A DNA stretch of 64,000 nucleotides from Dyella amyloliquefaciens (GCF_004296575.1 NZ_SAYT01000001.1:588855-652854); one strand, 5' to 3'. Positions 8,712 to 18,026 are shown, counted from the stretch's first letter. The notes: generated from the sequence alone by a model not told the origin. Numbers and translations: made by a program.

Positions 8712-9251
8712 ATGAATCACTCCGACGACGACTTCGACACCGAGCGCCACAATCACGACCACGACGATGACGACAGCGGTTTGGAGGCGTCGGTCTGGCA
8801 ACTGCTGCTGATGATCAACCCTGGCGACGACGATGCTGCGTTCCAGCAATTCGCGGCGTATCGCGATGCCGTGGGCGATACGCCCGAGGATGAGGTCGAC
8901 GTGGCGCAGGTGGTGGGACAGGTGGCCGACTGGCGCTCGACCTTCCACGTGGATGCCGAGGACACGCGCGCGCTGGTGCAGGCCATCAATGAGCTGACAG
9001 CTCGCTGGAATATCGCGATTGACTGGGACGGCGACGCGGATGAGGACGAGTTCCATGCCGACGCCGATGCGGGCGAACTGCTTGCCACCGCGTACGACAG
9101 CCTTGCCCCGCACGGTTACACCTTGTGGGTGCTCGACACCGACGACGATTACTACGCCGGCTGGATGACCTTGTCGCGTGACGTCGAGCCGATGCGCGAG
9201 CTGGCGACGGAGCTGGGCCTTCACCTTCGGCTCGGCAGCGAGATGGGCTGA
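8712..9251 (+). CDS. Acidic DUF6630-like protein
   Basis: 179 residues, very rich in Asp and Glu. The first 20 residues are almost entirely D, H, E, N and R. The remainder forms a compact domain with alternating helices: LMINPGDDDAAFQQFAAYRDAV, VDAEDTRALVQAINEL, IAIDWDGDADEDEFHADADAGELL, and the ending YTLWVLDTDDDYYAGWMTLSRD. This resembles the DUF6630 family of soluble proteins with no known function. A His/Asp-rich N-terminus could bind metal, but that is only a guess. It is followed at 73 bases by another small gene on the same strand. Confidence 0.6.
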   Translation: MNHSDDDFDTERHNHDHDDDDSGLEASVWQLLLMINPGDDDAAFQQFAAYRDAVGDTPEDEVDVAQVVGQVADWRSTFHVDAEDTRALVQAINELTARWNIAIDWDGDADEDEFHADADAGELLATAYDSLAPHGYTLWVLDTDDDYYAGWMTLSRDVEPMRELATELGLHLRLGSEMG

Positions 9252-9324
9252 TGTACTGGCTGGCTGACGGATCGTTCCGGCAATCGGCACACGCCATGTT
9301 GGCCCTGACGGATCCGGTTTTCTC

Positions 9325-9783
9325 ATGACTGCAACCATGCACTTTCCCTATGCCGGCCTGCTCGCGCGGCTGGAGTCATCCAGCGGCGAAGGTTCGCCGG
9401 ATGCGGCTGCTGTGCTGCCTCCATCGCTCGAGCGCGCATTGTCTGCGAGTGATGCGTCAAAGAGCGACGTGGTCGCAGCGCTCGCCGTGCTCTTGAAGGC
9501 GCGCAAGGCGACATTGCAGGCAGCATTCGACACCACGCTCGCCGCCGACGAGCTGCGCCGTTACCAGAAGTTCGCCAAGCCGGGAAAGCCATCGGCGCAC
9601 ATCGTGCAGTTGCGCCAGAAGCAGGCCGCTGCACGCCAGGCGACCAGCATTGCGCGTCAGTCGCTGATCAAGGCAGCCGCCGCTTTCGTGCGCGATGCAG
9701 GTATCGATGTGCCGGCGCGTACGCCGCTGGACGTGTTCATCATCGACTGGATCGATGTGCACGTTCCCAGGGAACCCGCCTGA
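9325..9783 (+). CDS. Small alanine-rich helical protein of unknown function
   Basis: 152 residues, predicted largely helical and soluble, with basic patches (LLKARKATLQAAF, KPGKPSAHIVQLRQKQAAARQ) and a C-terminal DVFIIDWIDVHVP segment. There is no signal peptide or membrane helix. The start is unsupported by a strong ribosome site. I do not recognise a family. It ends just before the palindromic operator at 9805-9830. Confidence 0.5.
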   Translation: MTATMHFPYAGLLARLESSSGEGSPDAAAVLPPSLERALSASDASKSDVVAALAVLLKARKATLQAAFDTTLAADELRRYQKFAKPGKPSAHIVQLRQKQAAARQATSIARQSLIKAAAAFVRDAGIDVPARTPLDVFIIDWIDVHVPREPA

Positions 9784-9804
9784 CTCGCGGCGCGGGCTCA
9801 CGCT

Positions 9805-9830
9805 CAAAATATGTTCTTTAACATAAATTG
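9805..9830. promoter_or_regulatory. Operator-like palindrome shared with the TetR/GST promoter
   Basis: Left arm CAAAATATGTT (9805-9815), spacer CTTT, right arm AACATAAATTG (9820-9830), which matches the perfect version at 14525-14550 in 9 of 11 right-arm bases and all left-arm and spacer bases. The following GGCGTAAGCTCG is also shared at nearly the same distance, so the whole promoter region is alike. It probably controls the YCII-like gene at 9931 via the TetR at 13907-14488. Confidence 0.7.
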
Positions 9831-9930
9831 ACGAGGCGTAAGCTCGACGATCGGTAGCGTCACGCACCGCAGGCAGGGCCGCCTCTTGGCTTGCCTGCCG
9901 ACATCGGACACGTGTAGCGAGGAGAGCACC

Positions 9931-10284
9931 ATGAAGAACTATCTGGCGGTTTATCTCGGCGACGAAGCGTCACACAAAGCATCCGGCTGGGATGCCTTGA
10001 GCGAGGATGATCGAAAGAAGCGCGAGCAGGAAGGCATCCAGGCCTGGGGCAAGTGGGTGCAGGATCACCAGGACGCCATAGTCGACATCGGTGCACCGCT
10101 GGGCAAGACGCTGCGGTCCTCCAAGGCCGGTATCGAAAGCGTGCGCAACAACCTCACGGGTTACACCGTGGTGCGTGCCGAATCGCAGGAAGCGGCCGCG
10201 AAAATGTTCGTAGGCCATCCGCATTTCATGATCTTCCCCGGCGCCGCCATTGAAATCATGGATTGCCTGCCGATTCCCGGATAA
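9931..10284 (+). CDS. YCII-like small protein under TetR-type operator
   Basis: 117 residues from the ATG with GAGGAG seven bases upstream (an earlier in-frame start lacks this). The fold pattern MKNYLAVYLG, then helix WDALSEDDRKKREQEGIQAWGKWVQDH, then TVVRAESQEAAAKMFVGHP and IEIMDCLPIPG resembles YCII/DGPF-type small ferredoxin-fold proteins, which are often associated with oxidative or xenobiotic stress loci. The catalytic chemistry is unknown. Its promoter carries a near-copy of the palindrome at the TetR/GST divergent promoter, which links it functionally to those genes. The gene at 10350 may be co-transcribed. Confidence 0.7.
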   Translation: MKNYLAVYLGDEASHKASGWDALSEDDRKKREQEGIQAWGKWVQDHQDAIVDIGAPLGKTLRSSKAGIESVRNNLTGYTVVRAESQEAAAKMFVGHPHFMIFPGAAIEIMDCLPIPG

Positions 10285-10349
10285 CGGCGGCGCTTGCTTT
10301 CCTTCCCGGGTGACCCATTGGTTGAAGAGACGCCTGGAGAGGGAGCGAC

Positions 10350-10739
10350 ATGAAAGCACTGCTGGCCGCATGGCTCCTGTTCGCTGCCGTAGCCGGGCCA
10401 TCGGCGCCCGTGCAATGCCTGGTCGATTCGACGGCCACCGATTTCCATCTGCATGGTGCGCAGGGAGCGGTCCAGTTTCGCGATGTACGCCTGGGGCATG
10501 TCGGCACGCCCGGTGGCTCCAGGCAGTATTTCCTTTGCGGCGAATTCTCGCGGTCGTCTTCGCAAGGGAAGGCCGAATCGGGCCCTTTCATCACCATCAA
10601 GACCTCAGGCCACGAGACCTGGTTGGGCGAGCAGGCCAGAAGCATGTGCGAGCGCGCATCCAATCAGTGGGACAAGTCGGGCCCGGAGCTATCAAGCGTG
10701 CTGCAGCAGCGGTTTGATGCAGGGCAGTCGGCCAGATAG
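10350..10739 (+). CDS. Small secreted protein of unknown function
   Basis: 129 residues with a clear signal peptide (MKALLAAWLLFAAVAGPSAP, cleavage near residue 20) and three cysteines in the mature part (QCLVDS, FLCGEF, SMCERA). GGAGAGGGAG precedes the ATG. It lies 65 bases after the YCII-like gene on the same strand, so it could share its transcript. No family was recognised. Confidence 0.65.
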   Translation: MKALLAAWLLFAAVAGPSAPVQCLVDSTATDFHLHGAQGAVQFRDVRLGHVGTPGGSRQYFLCGEFSRSSSQGKAESGPFITIKTSGHETWLGEQARSMCERASNQWDKSGPELSSVLQQRFDAGQSAR

Positions 10740-10784
10740 ACGGGGAGGCCGTGTGCCCGATGATGGTGTGGCACCGGGCGTGGG

Positions 10785-11639
10785 TCAGATCGCCGCGATC
10801 AGGAAGGCTTCGCCCCGCGGCACTTCCAGTCCATCGGATCGATCGGCGAAGTAGCGCGCATTGAGATCGTCGTTGGATACGTAGCGGGCGGTGTCGAAGC
10901 CCGCCTCGCGTGCGAGCGTCATCACTTCTTCGGGAGCGAAGAAGCTGATGAACGGCGTGCCGGACGCGCGGGCGCGCTCGTGCAGCATCTGGTGCAAAGG
11001 GCGTTCGGCCGGATCGATGAGGTCCAGCGGCAGCAGGAACGTCATCGCGAAACTGGAGCCGGGAGCGAGTACGGCGACCTGGCGCAGCGTGGCCAGGTTG
11101 GCCTCGTGGCTGAGGTACATGGAGACGCCGGTGGAGACCACCACGGCGGGCGCGCGCGTATCGAAGCCGGCGGCCACCAGCTTCTCCCACCAGGACTGGC
11201 CGGCCTCGAAGTCCACCGGGACGAAGTGCAGCCAAGAGGGTATGCCAAGGCCCAGCTCGACCAGCCGCTCGCGCTTCCACAGCTGGGCTCCCGGCTGATC
11301 CACTTCGAAGATGCGCATGCGCGAAGCGAGGTCGGGGCGACGTTGCGCGAACGTATCCAGGCCGGCGCCGAGCAGTACGTATTGCGTCACGCCGTGCGCG
11401 AGCTGTTCCTCCACCAGTTCTTCGATGAAGCGTGCACGTGCAACCACGCCGGCCCGGAAGCCTCGCGTGCCTTGCGGGTCCATGTCCGGCCGCTGGCGCC
11501 AGCTCTCGTTGGGCGCCACCAGCTGCAGTCCGACCACGTCGTCGAACACATGCGGTGGGGAATCGATCTGGACGTGCATGGCGCGCCACAGGGCGACGCG
11601 TACGGCGGTCTTTTCCGGCTCGATCTGCATGGGCGGCAT
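10785..11639 (-). CDS. Class I SAM-dependent methyltransferase (TIGR00027 type)
   Basis: About 284 residues. The family signature YVLLGAGLDTFAQRRP (about 93-108) is the SAM-binding loop of the leucine carboxymethyltransferase-like TIGR00027 group, followed by the acidic strand IFEVDQPGAQLWKRERL. A later VVSTGVSMYL is also typical. The substrate is unknown; these enzymes often act on polyketides, small acids or protein C-termini. The start at 11639 is chosen over far-upstream starts since the leader there is not protein-like. It is divergent from the exported hydrolase, with repeated TTTGTATCC sites between them. Confidence 0.8.
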   Translation of the reverse strand: MPPMQIEPEKTAVRVALWRAMHVQIDSPPHVFDDVVGLQLVAPNESWRQRPDMDPQGTRGFRAGVVARARFIEELVEEQLAHGVTQYVLLGAGLDTFAQRRPDLASRMRIFEVDQPGAQLWKRERLVELGLGIPSWLHFVPVDFEAGQSWWEKLVAAGFDTRAPAVVVSTGVSMYLSHEANLATLRQVAVLAPGSSFAMTFLLPLDLIDPAERPLHQMLHERARASGTPFISFFAPEEVMTLAREAGFDTARYVSNDDLNARYFADRSDGLEVPRGEAFLIAAI

Positions 11640-11764
11640 CCGGTTGTCGAGGGAACTGGGCCGTGTCGACGAGGCAAGGGCGCCACGGACGGGGGAGCCT
11701 AGAGTTACCGCCGATGCGGGCGGCGGGCAAGTCCCGGAGGGCTGGTACGGTCTAAGGCCGGCGA

Positions 11765-11802
11765 TTTGTATCCATTTGTATCCGACGGTCAGTGGATACA
11801 AA
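11765..11802. promoter_or_regulatory. Triple TTTGTATCC operator candidate
   Basis: TTTGTATCC occurs at 11765-11773 and 11775-11783 as direct repeats, and as its inverse GGATACAAA at 11794-11802. The cluster lies in the divergent gap between the methyltransferase (start 11639) and the Tat-exported hydrolase (start 11892). The regulator is not identified. Confidence 0.5.
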
Positions 11803-11891
11803 ACGATGCAAAGGGGCGGCGCCGCTTACACAGTGAGGACACATGGGGATGGTCTTCTATAGCGGCACACCCATCAGCCGGGAGAGGGCAC

Positions 11892-12947
11892 ATGTCGGAC
11901 CGTATCGATCAGCGCAGGCGCAAGTTTCTGGGCACCGCCGCCCTGGGTTTGGCGGCCACGCAAGTGGGCTGGATGTCCTTGGCCCAGGCACAGGCGGGCA
12001 TGCCCGCGGCGTCTAGCCCTGGCAAGGCATCAGCAAGGACGGGGCACACGTCGTTTTCGTCGATCAAGCACGTGAAGACGGATGTGCTCGACATCGCCTA
12101 CGCCGAGGAAGGCCCGGCCAACGGCAAGCCCGTGCTGCTGCTGCACGGCTGGCCGTATGACATCTACAGCTTCGTCGACGTGGCCCCGATCCTGGCGGCC
12201 GCCGGCTATCGCGTGATCATTCCCTACCTGCGCGGCTATGGCGATACGCGCTTCCTCTCTGCCGATACGCCACGCAACGGCCAGCAGGCCGCGCTGGCGG
12301 CCGATGGTCTCGCGCTACTGGATGCATTGCACATCAAGCAGGCCATCGTGGCCGGCTTCGACTGGGGTGCGCGCACCGCCGACATCATGGCCGCGCTGTG
12401 GCCGGAACGCTGCAAGGCGCTGGTGTCGGTGAGCGGCTATCTGATCGGCAGCCAGGAACTCAATCGTGCGCCGCTGCCGCCAAAGGCCGAGCAGCAATGG
12501 TGGTACCAGTACTACTTCACCACCGAGCGCGGCCAGGCAGGCTACGCGAAATACACGCATGATTTCGCGCGGCTGATCTGGGAAACCGCGTCGCCGAAGT
12601 GGACGTTCGATGACGCTACCTTCAATCGCTCGGCGGCCGCACTGGACAACCCGGACCAGGTAGCGGTGGCAATCCACAATTATCGCTGGCGCCTGGGGCT
12701 GGCAGAGGGCGAGGCCAAGTACGACGCCTTTGAGAAAAGGCTCGCCACGTTGCCCGCCATCACCATTCCCACCATCACGATGGAAGGCGACGCAAACGGT
12801 GCGCCGCATCCCGACCCGAGTGCGTATGCCAAAAAGTTCACCGGGAAGTACGAGCATCGCCTGATCACTGGCGGCATCGGCCACAACCTGCCGCAGGAAG
12901 CGCCCGAAGCGTTCGCCAAGGCTGTCATCGACGTGGACAAGTTCTGA
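11892..12947 (+). CDS. Tat-exported alpha/beta hydrolase, epoxide-hydrolase-like
   Basis: 351 residues with GGAGAGGG before the ATG. The N-terminus has a twin-arginine motif (QRRRKFLGTAALGLAA, about residues 7-22), so export in folded form is likely. The fold is alpha/beta hydrolase: oxyanion-hole HGWP near residue 85, the nucleophile elbow GFDWGART near 155 with Asp rather than Ser, and a terminal catalytic His in GGIGHNLPQEAP. An Asp nucleophile with HGWP is characteristic of epoxide hydrolases and haloalkane dehalogenases. The substrate cannot be assigned. A bidirectional terminator follows. Confidence 0.85.
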   Translation: MSDRIDQRRRKFLGTAALGLAATQVGWMSLAQAQAGMPAASSPGKASARTGHTSFSSIKHVKTDVLDIAYAEEGPANGKPVLLLHGWPYDIYSFVDVAPILAAAGYRVIIPYLRGYGDTRFLSADTPRNGQQAALAADGLALLDALHIKQAIVAGFDWGARTADIMAALWPERCKALVSVSGYLIGSQELNRAPLPPKAEQQWWYQYYFTTERGQAGYAKYTHDFARLIWETASPKWTFDDATFNRSAAALDNPDQVAVAIHNYRWRLGLAEGEAKYDAFEKRLATLPAITIPTITMEGDANGAPHPDPSAYAKKFTGKYEHRLITGGIGHNLPQEAPEAFAKAVIDVDKF

Positions 12948-13002
12948 TGAGGCGTTGAGAGCTTGCGAAGCGGCACAAGCGTGGCTTCAAGGCAAAAAGA
13001 AA

Positions 13003-13024
13003 GGGGCGCACGGCGCCCCTTTTC
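13003..13024. terminator. Bidirectional terminator between convergent genes
   Basis: GGGGCGC (13003-13009) pairs with GCGCCCC (13013-13019) with a 3-base loop; A-rich sequence precedes and TTTT follows, serving the hydrolase and the PH-domain gene on the other strand. Confidence 0.8.
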
Positions 13025-13058
13025 CTTGTCATCTGCTGTTGATGCGGTGCGCGACGCT

Positions 13059-13586
13059 TTACATGTTCTCGACGGGCAGCACGCGACGGCGCGAGCGCTC
13101 GCGTAGCGAGCAATCGCGCAGGGTATCGGCCATGGCTTCCAGGTCGGGGATGCCATAGAGACGAACCATGGACATGTCGCGATCGGAGGAGTGCATGCAG
13201 AGCAGGCATTGCCCCAGCAAGCGCATGCCGAGCGGCTTCTCCAGGTCGAAATGGTCGACGCGGAACAGCTCCAGATTGTCCTGCGTCTTCGACAGCAGGC
13301 CATGTTCCACGCGGATGCGCTGGGTGGTGATGGTGTAGGTGACCGAGACGCTGCGCATCCAGTAGACCAGCGCGCCGATGCCCAGTGTCAGCACGGCAAT
13401 CACGTACTGGCCGAAACTGTAGAACGTGGCCGGATGCCCCTGGAACAGCACCTTCTCGACGGTGGATTCGCGCGCGGCCTGGAAGGCCTCGAGATCCGTG
13501 CCACAGAACCGGCATTTCTTGGCGATGGCCATGATGGACTCGCCACACACCGGACACGGCTTGCGCTCTTCGGTTGCTTCGGACAT
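13059..13586 (-). CDS. PH-domain membrane protein with N-terminal zinc ribbon
   Basis: 175 residues from the ATG at 13586, supported by GGAGAGG. An N-terminal zinc-ribbon (CPVC near residues 11-14 and CRFC near 24-27) precedes a YdbT/bPH2-like region: KVLFQGHPATFYSFGQYVIAVLTLGIGALVYWM (hydrophobic helix about 55-75), then SVTYTITTQRIRVEHGLLSKTQDNLELFRVDHFDLEKPL, the classic bacterial PH-domain strand pattern. It is likely an inner-membrane protein with a cytoplasmic PH-like fold; its role is unknown. Confidence 0.8.
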   Translation of the reverse strand: MSEATEERKPCPVCGESIMAIAKKCRFCGTDLEAFQAARESTVEKVLFQGHPATFYSFGQYVIAVLTLGIGALVYWMRSVSVTYTITTQRIRVEHGLLSKTQDNLELFRVDHFDLEKPLGMRLLGQCLLCMHSSDRDMSMVRLYGIPDLEAMADTLRDCSLRERSRRRVLPVENM

Positions 13587-13747
13587 GGCCTCTCCCTTGG
13601 AATTGATGCGTGCTGCTGACTGCGTAAAGTCTGCCTGATTTTGGCATGGGCAGGGGTTTGCGAGGTGGCTGCTGTTCACGCTGAGGGAGGTGGGCTTTCG
13701 TACCGCTGCCGCGACCAGGGGCACTTTCTCCTTGCGTAGTCATCCCT

Positions 13748-13830
13748 TGTAGGAGCGCACCCAGTGCGCGATCGCGGCGTTACGGCGTCATCGCTCCGTT
13801 GGCTTTTCGCGCACTGGGTGCGCTCCTACA
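13748..13830. repeat. REP-like palindromic element, copy A
   Basis: Arms of 24 bases at 13748-13771 and 13807-13830 are perfect inverted repeats (beginning TGTAGGAGCGCACCCAGTG) with a 35-base spacer. The same element with identical arms and spacer length occurs at 46325-46407, and a diverged copy at 57045-57157. It fills most of the 13587-13906 gap; no gene is seen there. Confidence 0.85.
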
Positions 13831-13906
13831 GAGGTAGGCAGACGATCGAAGCGCCCACTGCATCCCATGTGGACTTACTTAGGTCGCAGGCGGCTACCGG
13901 GCAACC

Positions 13907-14488
13907 CTAATCCTGCTTCAACAAAGCCAGCGCCTGATGCCTTGCCGACTGTCGCAACGACTTGCGCAGCACCGGATCATTGGTCGTGCGCGCCAGCACC
14001 ATGCCACCTACGCACAGCGCCACGATGGCTTCCGCACGACGATCCGCATCGCGAACGCCCGTGAGCGCGCAGCGATAGATGTGGCGCATGCCGCGCATGA
14101 GGTCGGTGTAGGCCTGCTGCGGCTCCAGCCCCGCGCGTGCGACATCGGACGGCAGCGCATACAGAGGGCAGTGCAGGTCGATGTTCTCCAGCACTTCGTC
14201 GCTCAGGTAGAGATCCACCAGCATGCGCGCCATGCGCTTGGGATCATCGATGGCCTCGGCGCCGTGGGCCGTGGCGAACGGATTGCAGGTTTCGAAGCTG
14301 GCGACGGCAGCGGCGTACAGATCGTCCTTGCTGTCGAAGTGGTGATAGAAGGCGCCGCGCGTGAGTCCGGCCGACGCCATGACCTGGTCGATAGTGACCT
14401 GCTCGAAGCCGTGGCGATTGAACAGGCGGCGGGCGGATTCGACGACGCGTGCGCGCGTCTGCACTTTGTGTCCGGGACTGTATGGCAT
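13907..14488 (-). CDS. TetR/AcrR-family transcriptional repressor
   Basis: 193 residues from ATG 14488, which has GGAGGG eight bases upstream. The N-terminal helix-turn-helix is clear: ARRLFNRHGFEQVTIDQVMASAGLTRGAFYHHFDSKDDLYAA at about residues 17-58. The C-terminal ligand domain (about 70-190) resembles regulators paired with GST and YCII genes. It is divergent from the first GST gene. A perfect 11-bp-arm palindrome sits in between, at the place expected for an autoregulatory operator. Confidence 0.92.
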   Translation of the reverse strand: MPYSPGHKVQTRARVVESARRLFNRHGFEQVTIDQVMASAGLTRGAFYHHFDSKDDLYAAAVASFETCNPFATAHGAEAIDDPKRMARMLVDLYLSDEVLENIDLHCPLYALPSDVARAGLEPQQAYTDLMRGMRHIYRCALTGVRDADRRAEAIVALCVGGMVLARTTNDPVLRKSLRQSARHQALALLKQD

Positions 14489-14524
14489 GACTGCGACCCT
14501 CCGGGGACAGGTATAGCAGGCCGT

Positions 14525-14550
14525 CAAAATATGTTCTTTAACATATTTTG
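14525..14550. promoter_or_regulatory. Perfect palindromic operator in TetR/GST divergent promoter
   Basis: CAAAATATGTT (14525-14535), CTTT spacer, AACATATTTTG (14540-14550): 11-bp perfect arms. It lies 37 bases upstream of the TetR start and 52 bases upstream of the GST start. A near-identical site at 9805-9830 suggests a regulon. Confidence 0.8.
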
Positions 14551-14601
14551 CGCCGGCGTAAGCTCGGATGCCGATAGCGGACCAGGCACCGGAGGACGGA
14601 C

Positions 14602-15255
14602 ATGAAGATCTACTGGATCAGGGCCCAGGCGCCGCGCCGCGTGCTGGCGCTGCTGAAGTATCTCGGCATCGACGCCGACTGCATCGAGGTCGAGGCGAAA
14701 CAGGGCGGTCTCAGGGCGCCCGAGTACCTGGCACTCAATCCGAACGGCAAGGCGCCGACCCTGGTAGATGGCGACGTCGTGCTGTGGGAGTCGTCGGCCA
14801 TCAATGCCTATCTGTGCATCAAGCAAGGCTCGGACATGTGGCCGGCGCACAACCCGGCCGAGCAGGTCGAGGTGATTCGCTGGTTGTCATGGAACGACAA
14901 CCATTGGGCTCGCGCGGTCGGGCCGTTCTATTTCGAGTTCGTGGTGAAGGCGACCTTCCAGATCGGCCCACCGGATCGCACGGGCTTGGCGGCCGCGACA
15001 CCCGAGCTGAAGAAGCTGGCCGCGGTGCTGGACGGTCATCTCGAAGGCCGCGATTTCGTGGCGTGCGGCCGGCTCACCATCGCCGACTTCCAGCTGGCGG
15101 CGATGGCGTGCGACTGGCGCCAGTCGGAAATGCCGTTCGCCGAATTTCCCAACATCGTGCGCTGGCTCGATAGGCTGCATCGCATTCCGGCATGGGCCGA
15201 CCCGTGGCCAGTCAACACGAAGCAGAAACACGTGGCGGCACCAAGCGTGGCCTGA
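14602..15255 (+). CDS. Glutathione S-transferase family protein
   Basis: 217 residues. An N-terminal thioredoxin-like domain (MKIYWIRAQAPRRVLALLKYLGIDADCIEV, then LNPNGKAPTLVDGDVVLWESSAINAYL with the glutathione-binding P-T and E-S-S residues at about 52-70) is followed by an all-helical domain ending in GRLTIADFQLAAMAC, the conserved N-capping/hydrophobic staple motif. It conjugates or reduces substrates with glutathione. It is controlled with the divergent TetR. A second GST follows 40 bases downstream. Confidence 0.9.
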   Translation: MKIYWIRAQAPRRVLALLKYLGIDADCIEVEAKQGGLRAPEYLALNPNGKAPTLVDGDVVLWESSAINAYLCIKQGSDMWPAHNPAEQVEVIRWLSWNDNHWARAVGPFYFEFVVKATFQIGPPDRTGLAAATPELKKLAAVLDGHLEGRDFVACGRLTIADFQLAAMACDWRQSEMPFAEFPNIVRWLDRLHRIPAWADPWPVNTKQKHVAAPSVA

Positions 15256-15295
15256 GCGGTACCGAATCGCGTCGTGATAGCGAATGGAGGCATGC

Positions 15296-15961
<666 letters not shown>

Positions 15962-15976
15962 CCCCTGGCCGGGCCG

Positions 15977-16804
15977 TCACGACGCGCGGGCGCGGATGAT
16001 CCAGCAGGCGGCGTTGTAACGCACTTCGTCGCCGTGCACGTAGGGATCGAACGCAGGCCGGATGGCGGCGGCGACGCTGGCGAGGGTCGCTTCGTCCGCC
16101 TGCTGCAACGCGACGCCCACGGGGCCGAGGCGTGTGAAGTAGCTGACCAGTGCGCTTTCGGGAAATGCACAGGTGACATCGAGTGGCTGGATGTCGACAT
16201 GCAGCCAACCGCCGTCTCGCAGCATCGATGACGTGTGCTCCCAGTCGGCAAAACCGAATTGACCCGGCCCGGGCTGCCGCGCGGGGAGGTCGATGACGGC
16301 GGCGGCCACGCGCTCGGCTGTCGTCATGTACGGATTCTCCTCGGCGCTGCGCCATGCAATGAAGCACAACGACGCGTCGTTGCGCGCTGCGCGGCGCAGG
16401 TTTGCGAAGGCGACGACCGGTTGCTCGAAGAACATCACGCCAAAGCGTGAGATGAACATGTCGATGCTTTCCGGTGCGAAGACATAGGTCTGCGCGTTGT
16501 CGCAGACGAATCGCGCAGTGGAACCTTCGCTTCGTGCGCGCTCGATCGCGGCGTCCGTCATCGGCCGCGAGATGTCCAGGCCCATGCACTCGGCACCATT
16601 CCCCAGCGCCCGGGCCGCGGCCAGCGTAGTGCCGCCGGTACCGCAGCCGATGTCGAGCAGTTGGTGCGGTGAACGGGTGCGAACCTCCCGGATCAGCACC
16701 TCGGTGAGTGGCAGGAACATGCCGTCGAGCATGGGCTGCAGGTCGACCCAGCTGCGTCCGGAATGACCATTCCAGGCGTCGATGGGCGAGGGCGTGGTGG
16801 CCAT
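15977..16804 (-). CDS. Class I SAM-dependent methyltransferase
   Basis: 275 residues from ATG 16804 (GGGA nine bases upstream). Motif I LLDIGCGTGGTTLA (about 49-62) binds S-adenosylmethionine; MGLDISRPM is the following acidic strand, and FVCDNAQTYVF with MFISRFGVMFF form motifs II-III. The C-terminal part resembles UbiE/arsenite-methyltransferase-like enzymes acting on small molecules, but the substrate is unknown. It runs convergent to the GST pair, with only 15 bases between stops. Confidence 0.88.
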   Translation of the reverse strand: MATTPSPIDAWNGHSGRSWVDLQPMLDGMFLPLTEVLIREVRTRSPHQLLDIGCGTGGTTLAAARALGNGAECMGLDISRPMTDAAIERARSEGSTARFVCDNAQTYVFAPESIDMFISRFGVMFFEQPVVAFANLRRAARNDASLCFIAWRSAEENPYMTTAERVAAAVIDLPARQPGPGQFGFADWEHTSSMLRDGGWLHVDIQPLDVTCAFPESALVSYFTRLGPVGVALQQADEATLASVAAAIRPAFDPYVHGDEVRYNAACWIIRARAS

Positions 16805-16967
16805 GGGCGATTTCCCGGGCGGCAAGTCGGCGGCGGGCAGCCTGGGCCATAAGGGGTCGACTGGACGTCAAGGGTGAAAACGCCGCCCCGCAGGGCTCCG
16901 GCTCCTTGTAAGGCGCCCGGTCCGGGAGGCATAGTCACGCGGCAGCTGGGTACGGTCGGGAGAAGAC

Positions 16968-18026
16968 ATGCGGGTACGCCTCGAAGATGTAGCGCGCGCG
17001 ACGGGCGTCTCGCCGAAGACGGTGTCCCGCGTCCTGAACGAGGAGCCCTCGGTCAAGGAATCCACGCGCCAGAAGGTGCTCGCGGCGATGGAGTCGATGA
17101 ACTATCGGCCCAGCCCTTCCGCACGCGGACTGGCCGGCAGCCGCTCGTTCCTGGTGGCGATGTTGTATGACAACAACGACAACCCGGCCTCGACCTATCT
17201 GGCGGAAATCCAGGACGGCGTGCTCGACGCCTGCGACGCGCATCGCTACAGCATGATGGTGTGCCCGCTGCGGGTGCGCGATCAGGATTTCATCCGTCGC
17301 GTGGATGCGCTGGTGTCCGACCACCACATCGATGGCGTCATCGTCACGCCACCGCTCACCGATCACGCGCCGCTGCTGAAGCGGCTGCAGGAACACGGCG
17401 TGCCGCACGCAAGCATCTCGCCGGTGAACCACGAAGGCGTGATCGGCGTCTGCATGGACGAGCAGAAGGCGGCCAAGGCACTGGTCGATCACCTGCTGCA
17501 GGAAGGCCACCGCCGCATTGCCTACATCGCCGGTTTCGCCACGCATGGCGCCAGCCGCTGGCGACTCAACGGCTACAAGGACGCGATGATGGCGGCGGGC
17601 ATCCCCTACGACCCGAAGTACGTGGTGCAGGGCGAATTCACTTTCGGCTCCGGCGTGCTTGCGGCGCGCCAGCTGTTTTCGCTGGCTGAACCGCCCACGG
17701 CGATCTTCGCCGCGAACGACGACATGGCCGCCGGTGTCATGTGGGCCGCGAACGAGCGTGGCCTGAAAGTGCCGCGCGACCTTTCCGTCTGCGGGTTCGA
17801 CGACACGCCGCTCGCCACGCAGCTGTGGCCGCCGCTCACCACGGTGCGCCAGCCGAGCCGCGACATGGGCAAGCTCGCCGCGTTGCAGTTGATGGAATTG
17901 CTGCGCGGCCGAGGCAATGGCTTGCTGGTGCAGGTGCCGTACTCGCTGCAGCTGCGTGAATCGACGGCGCCCGCGCCGCGCGAAGCGCCGGCCAAGGGCA
18001 AGCGCAAGACGCGCGCCAGCGGTTGA
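16968..18026 (+). CDS. LacI-family transcriptional regulator
   Basis: 352 residues. N-terminal LacI helix-turn-helix with hinge: VRLEDVARATGVSPKTVSRV at residues 2-21, then RQKVLAAMESMNYRPSPSARGL. The periplasmic-binding-like sugar domain follows, with RRIAYIAGF, PTAIFAANDDMAAGVMWAA and the C-terminal SVCGFDDTPLA and LTTVRQPSRDMGKLAA motifs. Such proteins in this bacterial group often control TonB-dependent carbohydrate uptake. No sugar genes are adjacent, so its target is unknown. GGGAGA precedes the start. Confidence 0.92.
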   Translation: MRVRLEDVARATGVSPKTVSRVLNEEPSVKESTRQKVLAAMESMNYRPSPSARGLAGSRSFLVAMLYDNNDNPASTYLAEIQDGVLDACDAHRYSMMVCPLRVRDQDFIRRVDALVSDHHIDGVIVTPPLTDHAPLLKRLQEHGVPHASISPVNHEGVIGVCMDEQKAAKALVDHLLQEGHRRIAYIAGFATHGASRWRLNGYKDAMMAAGIPYDPKYVVQGEFTFGSGVLAARQLFSLAEPPTAIFAANDDMAAGVMWAANERGLKVPRDLSVCGFDDTPLATQLWPPLTTVRQPSRDMGKLAALQLMELLRGRGNGLLVQVPYSLQLRESTAPAPREAPAKGKRKTRASG

